Numbered from the stretch's first letter, positions 23,965 through 36,117 are shown. The stretch is 64,000 nucleotides of DNA from Absidia repens (GCA_002105175.1 MCGE01000016.1:813501-877500); one strand, 5' to 3'. Notes: generated by a model not told the origin, from the letters alone. Translations and numbers: made by a program.

Positions 23965-24540
23965 TCACCCAGCATGCCAGACAATCCGTTTCTTTCTTAC
24001 CTTTTGGAAGACGTAGGTCAAGTGACACTTGCCACAGTATTGACGGTCAGTGTGCCAAGCCATGAAGACACCAGCACCACAGGTGGCGGTAGGACATTCA
24101 CGACGGAGACGGGTGATCTTGCCAGCTTCGTCAACCTTGTAGAACTTGAGGATGGCCATCTTGACCTTCTTACGCTTGTGCTTGATCTTCTTGGGAGTAG
24201 TGTAAGTCTTCTTCTTACGCTTCTTACCACCACCCAACAATTCGGCGTTGAGGTGGAGAGTGGAGTTGTCTTGGACACCGTAGGCAGAGATAGCTTGGGA
24301 ATCTTGGAGAGACTTACCAGCGAAGGAGAGACATTGAAGAGAAGAATCAATACCTGAAAAAAAAATACGTTAAATGATGTTCAAATGAAGGGTTTTTGTT
24401 TTGTTTTGTTTTTTGAGGTGTATGGGGTTCTTATTACCTTCACGGGCAGAGATCATGGACTTGACATTGTCAACGGTGGTGGCAGAGCTCACTTCGAAAG
24501 CGAGGGTGTTACCGGCAAGGGACTTGACGAAAAGTTGCAT
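23965..24540 (-). CDS. RPS31: Ribosomal protein eS31 (S27a) with a degenerate N-terminal ubiquitin-like domain
   Basis: Two exons (24540-24438 and 24353-23965), 163 residues. Residues 1-76 align with ubiquitin end to end and close with a Gly-Gly before GKKRKKK, so the cleavage site is kept. Residues 77-163 are a normal eS31: a basic stretch, the [17 protein letters not shown] segment and a C4 zinc finger (CPTATC...CGKC). The ubiquitin part has lost key features: Ile44 is Ser, Arg42 is Cys, Val70 is Asn, Arg72 is Glu, and Lys11, 29, 33 and 63 are replaced, while Lys6, Lys27 and Lys48 remain. The usual fusion carries near-invariant ubiquitin. The ribosomal half should still function in the 40S subunit; the released domain is unlikely to act as ubiquitin. 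The single intron is at Glu-Gly 34/35. Confidence 0.93.
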
Positions 24541-24940
24541 TGTGCGGAAGAGGAGGAGAAAAGCAATATTGTAGACAAAATTCCTTTAACAATAAAAAAA
24601 AAAAAGTCAGTGGCTTGGATCGGCTATCAAAAAATTTTGATCTTTTCAGGAACAGAAATGTCATATTCCACAAAACTTCGCTATTCAAACCACGATCCTA
24701 AGCAAGGCGAGTCTGCAGGATTTCCCTTCTATTTTTTATTTTTTTAACCTAATACAGAATCTCGCATTGATATCCAGGTAACTTGTTGTCATGCTTTTTC
24801 ACCAACTGTGTCTTTTTAGTAAGTCAAATCTAACACATAACTAAAAAAGTGGTATATATATATATAAAATAATGTACTAATTGGCTTACAGACTATACAC
24901 TGTATATTATATACAATCTTTTCTTCGAGGGATTAAGTAA
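24541..24940. other. Intergenic upstream of eS31
   Basis: Promoter side of the minus-strand eS31 gene and 3' flank of the candidate gene at 24941-25508. Nothing else supported. Confidence 0.4.
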
Positions 24941-25508
24941 TCATCCCAAACTTTGATAAATGCCATGCCACCCGCTAAATATTGAAACCATCAATGCAGC
25001 AATGACGAGCAGAAGGACACCATATTGCGTATATATTTTGGATGGCTACGATAATACAAATACTTGTCACTTCACTACTCGTCGGAGTATATTCTGTTCA
25101 CATACTATTAATTCACCTGATATTTCAACGTACATTATCTTCCACAAGATTGTGTTTTATTTTCGCTTCCAATTTCTCATACAGTGAAAGAGACATTCTT
25201 GTATTGTTCAGTCCTGACATAAACCAAGATAATATCATATAGACACAAAATATGAGCATAATGAGTAGTTGAATATCAAGACAATAGTCGATAAAAATTA
25301 TCAATGGTAGATATGTTTGGGGCAATGTCACCACAGCATGGACCTGTAGAGGCGCTGCATAACAGCATTCAAAAGGAGAGATAGCTATTGTATATCATTT
25401 CGCCTGTTTTTTGTTTTTTTTTTTTTTGCTTGTTTCTTACGTTAGTTTTACCAGTTGTGCCAAATCTGACCATAACGATGCACATTTTCTTCTTTCCGAA
25501 GTGTCCAT
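24941..25508 (-). CDS. Candidate small membrane protein, unknown function
   Basis: I do not recognise this protein. Three exons join in phase: 25508-25452 (ends CTG|GTAAAA), 25343-25134 (CTACAG acceptor, donor AAT|GTACGT) and 25045-24941 (CGTAG acceptor, stop TGA 24941-24943), giving 123 residues. The last exon encodes a clear membrane helix (QYGVLLLVIAALMVSIFSG) with a short GWHGIYQSLG tail, preceded by an amphipathic segment (SLYEKLEAKIKHNLVEDN). The middle exon also reads as strongly hydrophobic, but it may be partly an unspliced intron: a shorter product starting at the methionine before SLSLYEKL (55 residues) is an alternative. The 5' end is uncertain. It could be a tail-anchored or small subunit-type protein. 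Confidence 0.4.
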
Positions 25509-25755
25509 TGAATAATTTGATAAACTTGAACCTATGAGAAAAATGTTTATGTGAGTCTGGCCATAGGGTAAATTAAATGAAGTGGATTTCAAGCAATTGC
25601 AGTGAGAGCGGGTGTTGAATATCCTCAGATTTTTTTTCGGGGTCGAACGAATCAAAGAAAACTCTAAGTGGCTGAGCGGCTTTTTTGATAAAAAAAAAAA
25701 AAAATTCATTTGACTTCCCTTTTTCTCTCTTTCATACATTACCACACAGGCACCC

Positions 25756-25769
25756 CTATAAATATATAT
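25756..25769 (+). promoter_or_regulatory. TATA-like element next to the RLP7 start codon
   Basis: CCTATAAATATATATA lies immediately before the ATG at 25771. If it acts as a TATA box, transcription would have to start at or after this ATG, so it may instead be a TA-rich leader. Confidence 0.3.
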
Positions 25770-25770
25770 A

Positions 25771-26605
25771 ATGTTGGACAACGAAGATCAGTAAGTATAA
25801 TTGACACTCTTTTTATGAGATCTTAGTGCGTCTAACTAAATCCTTTGATTTCATTAGACCTCTCAATACCGTTCCCGAAGTCTGGTTGCGGAAGAGAAAG
25901 CAAGTCGATAAGCAAAACATCATCAACAAGCGTCAACAAAAGGAACACCAACGTCAACAAAAAAAGTCTCTCCGTACTGAATTCGTCCGAGCTGACACTC
26001 TGATCCGAAAGCGCAAGCAAGTGATTCAAGAATCTAACCGATTACAATCTGTGAAGCGACAATCAGCCAAGAATGCTTTGAAGGACAATCAAATGGGCAA
26101 ACTTTTACTGGTGGTGCGAGCTGATACTGTGACCAACGGCCGAAACATCCACAAAAAGGTCTTGTCAGTGCTCAAGGATATGGGTTTGGACAAAGTGCAT
26201 TCAGCTGTCTTTGTGCGAACTTCCCCTGCTATCCACGAAAAATTACAGCAAATCCGTCCCTATGTCGCTACCGGCTCTCCTTCTTTGGAAACTGTGCGCA
26301 ATTTGATCAACAAGCGTGCCCATACTGTAGTCAAAGGCAAGCGGGTTCCAGTGTCCGACAATACCATGGTGGAAGAAGCGCTCGGTGACGCAGGTGTTAT
26401 TTGTGTTGAAGATATTATTCACGAAATCATGAATGGTGACGACGAAACCTTTGACAAAGTGACTTCATACTTGACACCATTTGAATTGAACAAGGAAGTG
26501 GGCAACAAGAACAAGGTGATGATGAAGAAGTTGACCGAACAATCAGAAGGTGAACGACCTCGGGTGAACAAGGACATTGACACATTCGTTAGTTATTACA
26601 ATTAA
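25771..26605 (+). CDS. RLP7: Rlp7/RPL7L1-like 60S ribosome biogenesis protein (uL30 superfamily)
   Basis: Two exons, 25771-25790 (20 nt) and 25858-26605, 255 residues. The N-terminal VPEVWLRKRKQ followed by a long basic helix is shared by L7-type proteins, and the uL30 fold is seen in LLVVRADTV...NIHKKVLSVLKDMGL...AVFVRTSP and GVICVEDIIHEIM. The sequence is more diverged than true ribosomal uL30 and resembles the paralogue Rlp7/RPL7L1, which acts in the nucleolus in ITS2 processing of 27S pre-rRNA. True uL30 is the main alternative, but the core ribosomal motifs are weak. Candidate poly(A) signal AATAAA at 26787-26792. Confidence 0.8.
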
Positions 26606-27279
26606 TTGTTATTATTTATTTGTCCCCTCGCTCTTTTTCAGTTAGTATCTTTATTTTATTCTCATTTTTCATTGTATTATCCCCTTTTGTTTTTTATCAC
26701 TTCAATTCATCCACTGTCTTATTATTTATATAGTTTAGTATCTTCATCCTCTTTCTGTCCGTTTTAGTGACTCCATTCTTTTACAAAATAAAAAATGATT
26801 TTTACATGCATTCAAAAAAAAAAAAAGAAGGGTCTTTTACTTGATAGTACTGATATTTGCTGATGGTCGATGGTGGCACTATATCACTTTTTTTTTATTT
26901 TTTATTTTTTTTTGCAATTGTGAGAACGTTTTGAAATTGACTACAGAAGGTTGCAACAATCGAGGTCTATTTTACGTCCTCACTGAACTGCACCATATCA
27001 TGTCAAATCTGTTCAAAAAAAAAAAAAAAAAAAAAACCTCACGAAGTATTTCAGCTAGATTCATTTGATAAATGATAGATGTATATTCAGTCATTATAAA
27101 GAAGATAAAATTGTTTATTGTCAAATATAAATAATAAAAGGTTCTAAACGAAATGGATGGAATAAATATATATATAAAAAACAGAAATACAAGAGATAAC
27201 TGACATATACGAGTAAATGGGATGGTGAAGGGGGGGGGAAGGGAAGAGATATAAACCAATAGATAAAGCAAAACTCAAC
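26606..27279. other. Convergent intergenic region between RLP7 and glutamate dehydrogenase
   Basis: 3' flanks of two convergent genes, with poly-A/T runs (26815-26826, 27015-27036) and a G run (27230-27238). No gene supported. Confidence 0.5.
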
Positions 27280-29755
27280 CTAATGCATGAAGAGCATACC
27301 AGAGCCTTCATAGACAGCGGCAATCTTTTGAATGGCATTGAGATAAGCAGCGGTTCTGAAATCGACGTTCTTGAGAGTGGCTGTTTGGCGAGTTTCTTCA
27401 CAAGCTTGGATCATCGTATCTTCAAGACCGGAGTAGACCAAATCAGCTTCTTCAGCACCATGCACAATGGCCTTACGTTCCGCTTCAGTCAAGGTACGAC
27501 CAGCATTTTCTTCGACCAGAGTAAACAATTTGAGACGCTATTTTCCATGACACAAAAAAAAAAAAAAAAAAAATTGTTAGTCAACAAGTTGATAGAGCCC
27601 TTACTTCACTAACCAAACCAATATTTCATTTTCCATTGCTATTCTTACCATAGCTTCATCCCACTTCTTGTTCATGCGACCGAAACGGACGTGAGACAAA
27701 TTCTTGAGCCATTCAAAGTAGGAGACAGTAACACCACCGGCGTTCAAGAGTAAATCGGGGAGGACTACGACACCACGTTCTTCTAAAGCTTGATGAGCAG
27801 CGGGCGTGACGGGACCGTTGGCACCTTCACCAATAACCTTGGCCTTAATTTTATCACAGTTTACCAAGCCAATTTGACGTTCAAGAGCTGCAGGGATCAA
27901 GATATCACATTCAGTTTCAAGAATCTTGACAGAATCTTCGATGATTTGAGCAGTAGCAGAATAACCGCGGAAGGTACCGTTTTCAGTGTAGTGCTTGTGG
28001 AGGTCTTCGATATTCAACCCGTTAGGATCGTAAATGGCACAATCACGTTCACCAATACCGATAACTTTGGCACTATTAAAAAAAAAAGAGAGAGAGAGAG
28101 AGACGACGACGACAGTTAGATAAGTCAAGTGCTGCTTTCGAATAATATAGACAACTGCTTTTTTTCCTATTTTACCCATTGTTTTCAAAGAATTTGGATA
28201 CGTAATACCCAACGTTACCAAAGCCTTGAACGACGACGCTAGCATCCTTGACCTTGCCACTCAAACCAGTCTTTTGTTGGACTTCCTTGTAAGACAAGAA
28301 TTCACGGATACTAAGTATCAGAAAGAAAGTGAAAAAAAAAAAATAGATTGTAAATAAGATTTGAATGCTGTAAAATAAACTGAACCTAACTTTTTTATTT
28401 TACCTGTAGTAAATACCGAGACCAGTGGATTCAGTACGACCACGAACACCGCCTTGAGACAATGGCTTGCCAGTAACACATCCAGCGGCATTCACATCAT
28501 TGGGGTTGAATTGTCGGTAGGTATCCATAATCCAAGACATTTCACGAGGCCCAGTACCTAACACATACAATAAAGAAGGTTTAGTACCAAAAATAAAAAA
28601 AAATTGCCACATACGCCAACATCGATCTAATTCAAATAAATTACATACCAACATCGGGGGCAGGTACATCAGTGCCAACACCAATGAAGTTCTTTTGGCA
28701 CAACTCCATAGTGAAGCGACGAGTGATACGTTCGAGTTGTTCTACAGTGTATTTTCTGGGATCAATCTTGACACCGCCCTTCGCACCACCGACTATCAAA
28801 AAAAAAAAAAAAAAGAGACAAATATGGTCGTGAGAATTTACATCCTAAAATAGTAATACCAGCGGTGATTTTTTTTTCAATCTAAAACTTACAAGGAACA
28901 TCAACGACGGCACATTTGTAAGTCATTAGCGAGGCCAAAGCTAAATAAAAATGAAAAAGATTTAGTTCACCATGTGTGTTTCAATATTTGTAACAGAACT
29001 GGGGAGGGTAGTTCCCAGGATAGCAATGGAAAAAGCGGTGTGCGTATAACAGAGGAGAATATATATATATATATATATCTGTATACAGCGAACCGCATTA
29101 TCCCAGCAAGCCCCGTTTCCCAGATGATTGCTTATTATTTCGCCTAATGGGGATATTTTACCTTCAACTTCTTGCAAGTCCACTTCTTCAGAGTAACGAA
29201 TACCACCCTTGACAGGTAAACGATGACGAGAGTGCTGAGCACGATAACCTATACAAACGAGAGCTGAGCCAAGACTGCCAGAATTTTTTTTCTTTGGTTC
29301 TCTATAAAGTGTTGTTTACCTTCAATGACTTCATACTTTCCGTCGCCCAATTCGATGGGGAAAGTAACACGGAGCAGGGAGTCAACAGCACGAAGATGTC
29401 CCAAGGTACCAGGATTAACGCCACTAATTTTGGCAGCGTCATCATAATAAGATTCCACGGATTGTAAAAAGCTAGGTTCATGAGCTTCGCATGCGACTTG
29501 AGTGGCAGCTGTGAAGATAAGCACAAAGACAAAAGTAAATATCTATATTGAAAATACAAGTGGGAAGAGGTGGGGGTAGCAACTTACATGTGGTCAAAGA
29601 ACGTAAAAGAGTGGGCATGGCAACACGACGGGCAGCAGAAGCTACCAAAGGACGCGTCCTAACGAGAAAAGACAATCAATATAAAAAGAGACCAAAAGTA
29701 ATAAAATAGAGAAAAATACTTACGTTTGAGGTAACTGTTTCAGAAGAAAGGCCAT
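27280..29755 (-). CDS. Glutamate dehydrogenase, hexameric mitochondrial (animal-type)
   Basis: Ten exons: 29755-29724, 29658-29588, 29508-29320, 29248-29162, 28940-28893, 28792-28649, 28557-28404, 28310-28176, 28072-27649, 27537-27280; 513 residues. It interconverts glutamate and 2-oxoglutarate plus ammonia using NAD(P). The N-terminal ~40 residues are rich in Arg, Ala, Ser and Leu, like a mitochondrial presequence. Visible marks are [14 protein letters not shown] (Lys111), [12 protein letters not shown] (catalytic Lys147), [14 protein letters not shown], the nucleotide fold [10 protein letters not shown], and EGANGPVTP. The length and motifs match the ~500-residue mitochondrial enzyme of animals, not the ~450-residue fungal NADP-GDH or the ~1000-residue NAD-GDH. 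The antenna insertion of vertebrate enzymes is not evident. Several introns contain poly-T tracts next to the acceptor (sense strand). Confidence 0.93.
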
Positions 29756-31150
29756 TTGATGTTAACAAAAAGGAGAAGGGTTGGAAAAAGGGAAAAAAGG
29801 AAAATAAAAACAAAAAGAAAAAACGTAAGAATGGTGGTGATATTTATATTGCCCATGGTAATATTTTAAATTCAGCTTTACTTACCGTTTATGTGCTGCA
29901 TCAATTCAACTGCAAACGCTGTCGATTGACCAAGTGGTGATACAGGTTCATCCTCTGAAGGATATTTTTTTTAAGTTTCCCTATATGAAGTAATCGCGTT
30001 TTGAGACCGTTTAAAGATAAAAAATGACAACAATCGACTGACATGAATGATCGGTTATTGTGAATAGTACATGAACAGCGCCATGTATATAGAAACACCG
30101 CTTTATCTTTTTTTGTTCTCCCTGCCAGACATGTGATATATATACCATACAATAGGCACTTTTTAATCTACTGTAACAAAATGAGGGAGGAGTTTTCTAC
30201 GACAAGCTGGCATATGAAGGTTCAAATCGTAAACCACCTACTAACAGTAAGCAATAGAAAACTGAGGCTTTTTCTGCCCATATAGTTCAGCGTGAACTTG
30301 TTGTTACTCACTTACAGTCCGAATACAAAAATATAAATATGGGCATGAATGGAAAAATAGAAGCTCCGCAAAACCCTGGAAATAATTGACACCTAGGTTT
30401 GATATTTTCGTTTTGCTATTTATAGTGTGCTGTGCACAAGTCAACTTTTTTCTAAAGCAACAATAAAAAAAAACCATCTCGGAACACACTTGACCAGTGT
30501 GGAGTAGCTACACGCAACCGATCGATCGTCCACCCTTTCCTATTTGCCCCCTGAACGAAAATGAATTCAGGTACCGGAAAAAGGAATTCCCGTCCAGGAT
30601 GAAATAGGTCTACAGGCTAATTTCAATAAAACAAGCAAGTTTCTGTTTGAATGGAAGTGATCAATGTGCATGAAATCAGCTATTTATCCATCAGATCACT
30701 GTTTAACTTCGAAATAAATGCATCCGTTCATTTGACTTTTAACTTGTACTAAGAATTAAAGTTCCGATGCTTTGACGCAGAAGACGGGACATTACGGGAT
30801 TTCATGGAGTAAAACTAATAATAAAAAAAAAGGACCCTAATCACTCGTATATTTATTACCCCGCATTCTCTACAACCGTGCAAAAACGATATAAAGTCAA
30901 CAAAACAAAAATAAAAAAAAGAGAGACAAAGGAAGATATATTTTATTATATAGTATAAAGATTCTATGAGGTAAAATAAATATAATAGAAAAGGGATGAT
31001 GATGATGATGATGATAAGGTAGGAGTATGATGGCTGCATGTGTAAATGAGGGTTAATAAAAAGTAAATGAAAATGTGTGTGTTTTGTGAGAGTGCAAATA
31101 GATAAAATAGTAATAAATGAGTAAAAAAAAAAAAAATTAGTTGGACTAAT
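29756..31150. other. Intergenic between glutamate dehydrogenase and the mitochondrial carrier
   Basis: Promoter side of glutamate dehydrogenase and 3' side of the carrier gene. A (GAT)n run lies at 30996-31015. I see no gene; short hydrophobic frames here come from AT-rich sequence. Confidence 0.5.
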
Positions 31151-32242
31151 CTAAATCTTGGCCACCAACAATTGTCTATCGTGCCATGCAGAATGCCATT
31201 TCTTGAATTGTTCCAGTACAACGAAGGTGATGATCGTCTGAGGAGCCAATCGAATGAACGCTGGTGTCCATCCTTTGAAGAATGAAGCCATACCTTCGTT
31301 TCGATACATCGCCGACATAATCTTGAGTGATGACATTTTTCGATCAGATGAGCTGGCTGTCATGATTCGAGTTTTGATCACATCCACAGGTGAGCATACA
31401 GTAGTGGCAACCAAGCCCTATGAAGGAAAGTGTGTGTGTTAGTCATCATGTCATCGACTAAAAATATCCAATAAGGTTGCAATCGCTCTCCCCCCCTCCT
31501 TAAATGATAAGGACGCATATACTTACAGCGAGTGTACTGGACGTAAAATGGAGAATCAAACCATCTTGTAAAGGACTATAACGGAGTAGCAAATCCTTGA
31601 AGGTATCGTACGAGACGCATTGGGAGGAGGTCATAAGGATGGCACGGTTCATATTAGGACCCAACCCACGGAACAGGGAGGTCACACCTTCTTCCCTAGC
31701 AATACGCACAACACCATCCAAAGCATGTTTGTAGTTTCGTCGTTGTTGAGGAGGAAGTTGGCCATCATTTTGCATGCGCACATTCACAACATCACCTGGA
31801 TTGCCACAAGCACCACCAAGAGCACCAGCGGTACTGGAGGCGATCAGGAGTTGGAACACTGTAGGATCTATATATAATAACGAAGAAAATAATAGTAAAG
31901 GTCAGACAAAGTAGATTGAGAAGGTTGATCGTTTATAGAAGGAATGAGGTTGAGCTTTTTACCTTGACCATTAGCAATATAAGTCTTCATTTTTTCATAA
32001 CCGCCAAATCGGACAGTCGAGTAGGTTGCTTGTCGAAGAATACTAGCAGACAAACCAGCATAAAGTTGTAGAGCACCCTCAGTTCTAGCGATATTGACCA
32101 TAGTGGAGAACATGCCATGGTTACCTGCACCCTTCGTATTCTGTAAGCGTACTTTGGTCAAATCAAAAGGATGTACCACCATGGCAGCAATACATGAGGC
32201 GGCACCACCGAAGTAGAAGGGAGTCGATCGTTTCGTTGACAT
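31151..32242 (-). CDS. DIC1: Mitochondrial carrier protein, dicarboxylate carrier-like
   Basis: Three exons (32242-31963, 31867-31527, 31417-31151), 295 residues, the normal size for the family. Three repeats of ~100 residues each carry the signature: HPFDLTKVRLQ, NPGDVVNVRMQ and SPVDVIKTRIM, with six membrane helices in total. The family sits in the inner mitochondrial membrane. Overall similarity (ERGLGPNMNRAILMTSSQ-like stretch, short N-terminus) fits the dicarboxylate carrier that exchanges malate or succinate for phosphate. The transported substrate is inferred and an oxoglutarate/malate carrier is the main alternative. The ATG at 32242 follows a purine/pyrimidine-rich leader and is the only plausible start. 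Confidence 0.88.
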
Positions 32243-33254
32243 TATTGATATAAAGAGGGAGGAGGAGGAGAAGGAAGAGCAAGTGGTGGTGCTGATGCTA
32301 AGTATTGAATTGAAAAGAAAAGAGCAGAAAAAAAAAAGAATTTAAAAAATTGTTTCTTATAAGGGAAGAATTTTCCTCCCTTTTTTTTCTGCTGGTTATA
32401 AAAAAATTTTGAGTCGCTATATTTCCATGAGTTCCCGACCAATCAATTGCGGGATGAGCAACTGTCGACCACCCGGCATCTTCCTTTCCGCTGGGAATAC
32501 TTCACTCATTTTTTCTTATGACGATGGGCGAGTCTAATTTTTTCAATTCTGTATAATAGGAAAAACAAGGTATATTTTTCGCATTGATCACACGTTAAAA
32601 TCATCATTGCATCATATGTGCTCAGACTCACGGCTACTACTTTTTTTGTTCAAAGAAATAGCACCTCCAACCAGAATCGGAATTTCAATTACCCATTGAC
32701 ATCTTGTCCAACTGATCCAGGATATTTGTTTTCGTAACGCCTCCTATAAAGGCGGATGGGCGCTCATTGTCAAAAACCTGAACATTCCTCCTCCCCATGA
32801 TAGCGCCCAATCCCTACAACCGAAAAAACAATGTGGCTCTCACATGCAGCCAAAACATAAATATAAATAAATGAATTTATGCCACTAGGTAAAGAGATCG
32901 TAGGTATTTTTCCTCGAAACTAACTTTTATTTTTTTCTTGCTTATAGGCCATAGAAACGCAAGTCTTTAAACCACAAAGTAGTTTTTTGTGGATGATGTC
33001 GAAGCAGATGCTTTAAAAAGGGATTTGATTTGTCGCACAGTGCGTTGATTTTTAAAGTGCGCTTGGCTCTCTTGGCTCTCAACCACGTCACTCCGACAAT
33101 TCGAAACAGTAGGTTCGAAGAAATAAAACGCCCTTTCCTGGTGGCCCCTCCTTTGTCACAAGTCTTTTTTTTTTCTCTTTTACTTTTTTTTCTTTTTCTT
33201 TTTAATATACCTCTTTTACTATTTTTGAATTCCTCTAAAGAACGATAGAATAAA
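32243..33254. other. Divergent intergenic region between the carrier and V-ATPase subunit A
   Basis: Should hold both promoters. The minus strand at about 32690-32815 has a coding-like block (MGRRNVQVFDNERPSAFIGG, then TKTNILDQLDKMSMGN and a stop), possibly the last exon or a remnant of another gene; no partner exons found. A perfect tandem TTGGCTCTC x2 lies at about 33064-33081. T-rich sequence precedes the V-ATPase start. Confidence 0.4.
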
Positions 33255-36117
33255 ATGGTAAGTCCCTGACCAAAATAAAATTAGAAAAAAAAAAGTACAC
33301 AGACATTCTCTCCTACCTTCTTGATGAAAACTCTCATCCGTGTAGTTCCAGTAAAAGTTATCATATCTGTGTTGACCTTTCTTGTTTTTTTTTCTTTGTT
33401 TGTTTTGTAGGCTGGAGCACTTGAAAATGCACAAAACGAATTACCTAGAATCAGGGATCACGAACGGGAATCTGACTTTGGGTCTATCTTCTCTGTCTCT
33501 GGTCCTGGTAAGGAAGAATATTAATATATGTATATAGAGTTCGCTAGTCATTGCAAGGGAAACGTTTCATGTAGGAACAACTCATCTAACTTTACTCGTC
33601 TTTTCTCATTTGTAGTGGTGGTTGCTGAAAACATGCGTGGCTCTGCTATGTACGAACTGGTAAGCTTATACATATATATCCATGAAATGAAATAATTAGT
33701 AACCTTCTCACTCACTCTTTACTTTAGGTGCGCGTTGGTCACAGTGAACTTGTAGGTGAAGTCATTCGTATTGATGGTGACAAGACCACTATTCAAGTGT
33801 ATGAAGAAACTGGTAAATTTCAAGCAAACAGCATAAAAATGATGATGATGATGTGATACTGACGTCTTCCTTTTTCATCACGCATCATTTGCTTTCGATA
33901 TACAGGTGGTTTGACCGTTGGTGATCCTGTGCTTAGATCTGGCAAACCTTTGTCTGTTGAACTTGGTCCTGGCTTGATGTCAAATATTTACGATGGTATT
34001 CAACGTCCTTTGAAGGCTATTCAAGAAGCATCCCAAAGTATTTATATTCCCCGCGGCATTGCTACTCCTGCATTGGATACTGCTGTCTCTTGGGATTTCA
34101 ACCCTATTAACTTCAAGGTAATATATAGCAATAATCAATTAGAACGGGAGAAAAAAACAGATCGATGACTGATATATTTATACATATACATTGCAATCTA
34201 CTTTATAGGTTGGTGATCATATTACTGGTGGTGATATCTATGGTAGTGTGTTTGAAAACTCGTTGGTCTCCACTCACAATATCATGCTGCCTCCTAAATC
34301 GCGTGGTACCATTACTTACATTGCCCCTAAGGGTCAATACACTATTGATGATGTTGTTTTGGAAGCTGAATTCGAAGGTGAAACCACAAAGTACACCATG
34401 AAGCAACTCTGGCCCGTCCGTTCTCCTCGTCCTGTCGCCGAAAAATTAACCGCCAACCATCCTTTGCTTACTGGTCAACGTGTGCTGGACTCTCTCTTCC
34501 CGTAAGTGACATTGTTTTGTATTGATTCATTGTAGTTACTCATATAAATTATGCCTATTGTAGTTGTGTACAAGGTGGTACAACTGCTATTCCTGGCGCT
34601 TTTGGTTGTGGTAAAACTGTGATTTCCCAATCTTTGTCCAAGTACTCGAATTCCGATTGCATTATTTACGTTGGATGTAAGCAGAAAACAAACATGAAAA
34701 ATCAATGCCATAGGGAATTCTGATGTAAATCGAACATTCTTTTTTTTTTTTCTTTTTTTCTCTTATAGGCGGTGAGCGTGGTAATGAAATGGCTGAAGTA
34801 TTGATGGATTTCCCAGAAGTAAGTGCATGAATTATCGTATATGCATGTAGGTTATCTTTGTATTAATCATCTCAATGTTTGTTCGATCCAACAGTTATCT
34901 ATTGATATCGAAGGACGCAAGGAATCTATCATGAAGCGTACTACTCTTGTGGCCAATACCTCCAACATGCCTGTGGCTGCTCGTGAAGCTTCTATTTACA
35001 CTGGTATTACATTATCTGAATACTTCCGTGATCAAGGCAAGAATGTAGCCATGATGGCTGATTCCACCTCTCGCTGGGCCGAAGCTCTTCGTGAAATCTC
35101 GGGTCGTCTTGCTGAAATGCCTGCAGATTCCGGTTACCCCGCTTATCTCGGTGCTCGTCTCGCTTCCTTCTATGAACGTGCTGGTAAGGCCACTTGTCTT
35201 GGTAATCCCTCTCGTGATGGTAGTGTCACTGTGGTTGGCGCGTAAGTTTTTCAATCTCGCATCTATATATATCTATATTTGATATACTCATTTTTGGCTT
35301 CTTTCTAGTGTGTCACCCCCTGGTGGTGATTTCTCTGATCCCGTCACTGCATCTACTTTGGGTATTGTACAGGTGTTCTGGGGTTTGGACAAGAAACTTG
35401 CTCAACGTAAACATTTCCCCTCTGTTAACTGGAATTTGTCTTACTCCAAGTACATGAAGGTGTTGGAACCATTCTATGAACAATCTGATCCCGAATACAT
35501 CTCTCTGCGTGATAAGACAAAGGAAATCTTGCAAAAGGAAGAAAGTTTGTCTGAAATTGTCCAATTGGTCGGCAAGGTACGGTACAGAGAAAAATAAAAG
35601 GGGAGAGGCAGAAAGGCAATCCATAGATGCATGAATTTGAATACTGATCTTTTTTTTTTTTTTTTTTTTTTTTTTTTGAAATCCAGTCTGGATTGAACGA
35701 AACTGACAAGATTACTTTGGAAGTGGCCCAAATCATCAAGGATGACTTTTTGCAACAAAATGGTTACAGTAACTACGATCGTTATTGTCCCTTCTACAAA
35801 ACCACCTGGATGTTGCGTAACTTGATTGGATTCTATACGCATGCTACTTATGCCGTTGAAGCTTCCAACAATCAAATTACATGGAATAAGATCAAGGAAT
35901 CATTTGGTGACGTGATCTACAAGTTGTCCTCAATGAAGTTCGAAGTAAGTAACATGAAAGTTATGGTAATTTAAGAGAATGTTTTACAGAATACTAATAC
36001 ACCCCTCCCCCTTTTTTTTATTGGTAGGATCCTGCCGATGGTGAAGCTGTTTTATCTGAAAAGTATGCTGCTTTGCACAAGGAAATCGAAGCCAAATTCC
36101 GTGACATGGAAGTGTAG
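33255..36117 (+). CDS. VMA1: V-type H+-ATPase catalytic subunit A (no intein)
   Basis: Twelve coding exons: 33255-33257 (only the ATG), 33411-33507, 33616-33659, 33728-33812, 33906-34117, 34209-34501, 34564-34676, 34769-34818, 34895-35241, 35309-35576, 35687-35944, 36028-36117; 619 residues, as usual for the family. It is the ATP-hydrolysing subunit of the V1 sector on vacuolar/endosomal membranes. Walker A is GAFGCGKT (256-263), followed by the nucleotide-site segments [30 protein letters not shown] and [11 protein letters not shown]. The start codon stands alone before an intron (ATG|GTAAGT), confirmed by the next exon opening with [10 protein letters not shown]. The codon for Cys283 is split by an intron at the exact place where budding-yeast VMA1 carries its intein. 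AATAAA at 36246-36251. Confidence 0.97.

Noticed and set aside
30815..31221. Hydrophobic minus-strand frames after glutamate dehydrogenase
   Set aside because: They are translations of AT-rich microsatellite sequence without splice-consistent exons.
34564..34818. Intein in the V-ATPase subunit A gene
   Set aside because: The intervening sequence is a 92-base GT-AG intron and the flanking protein is continuous.
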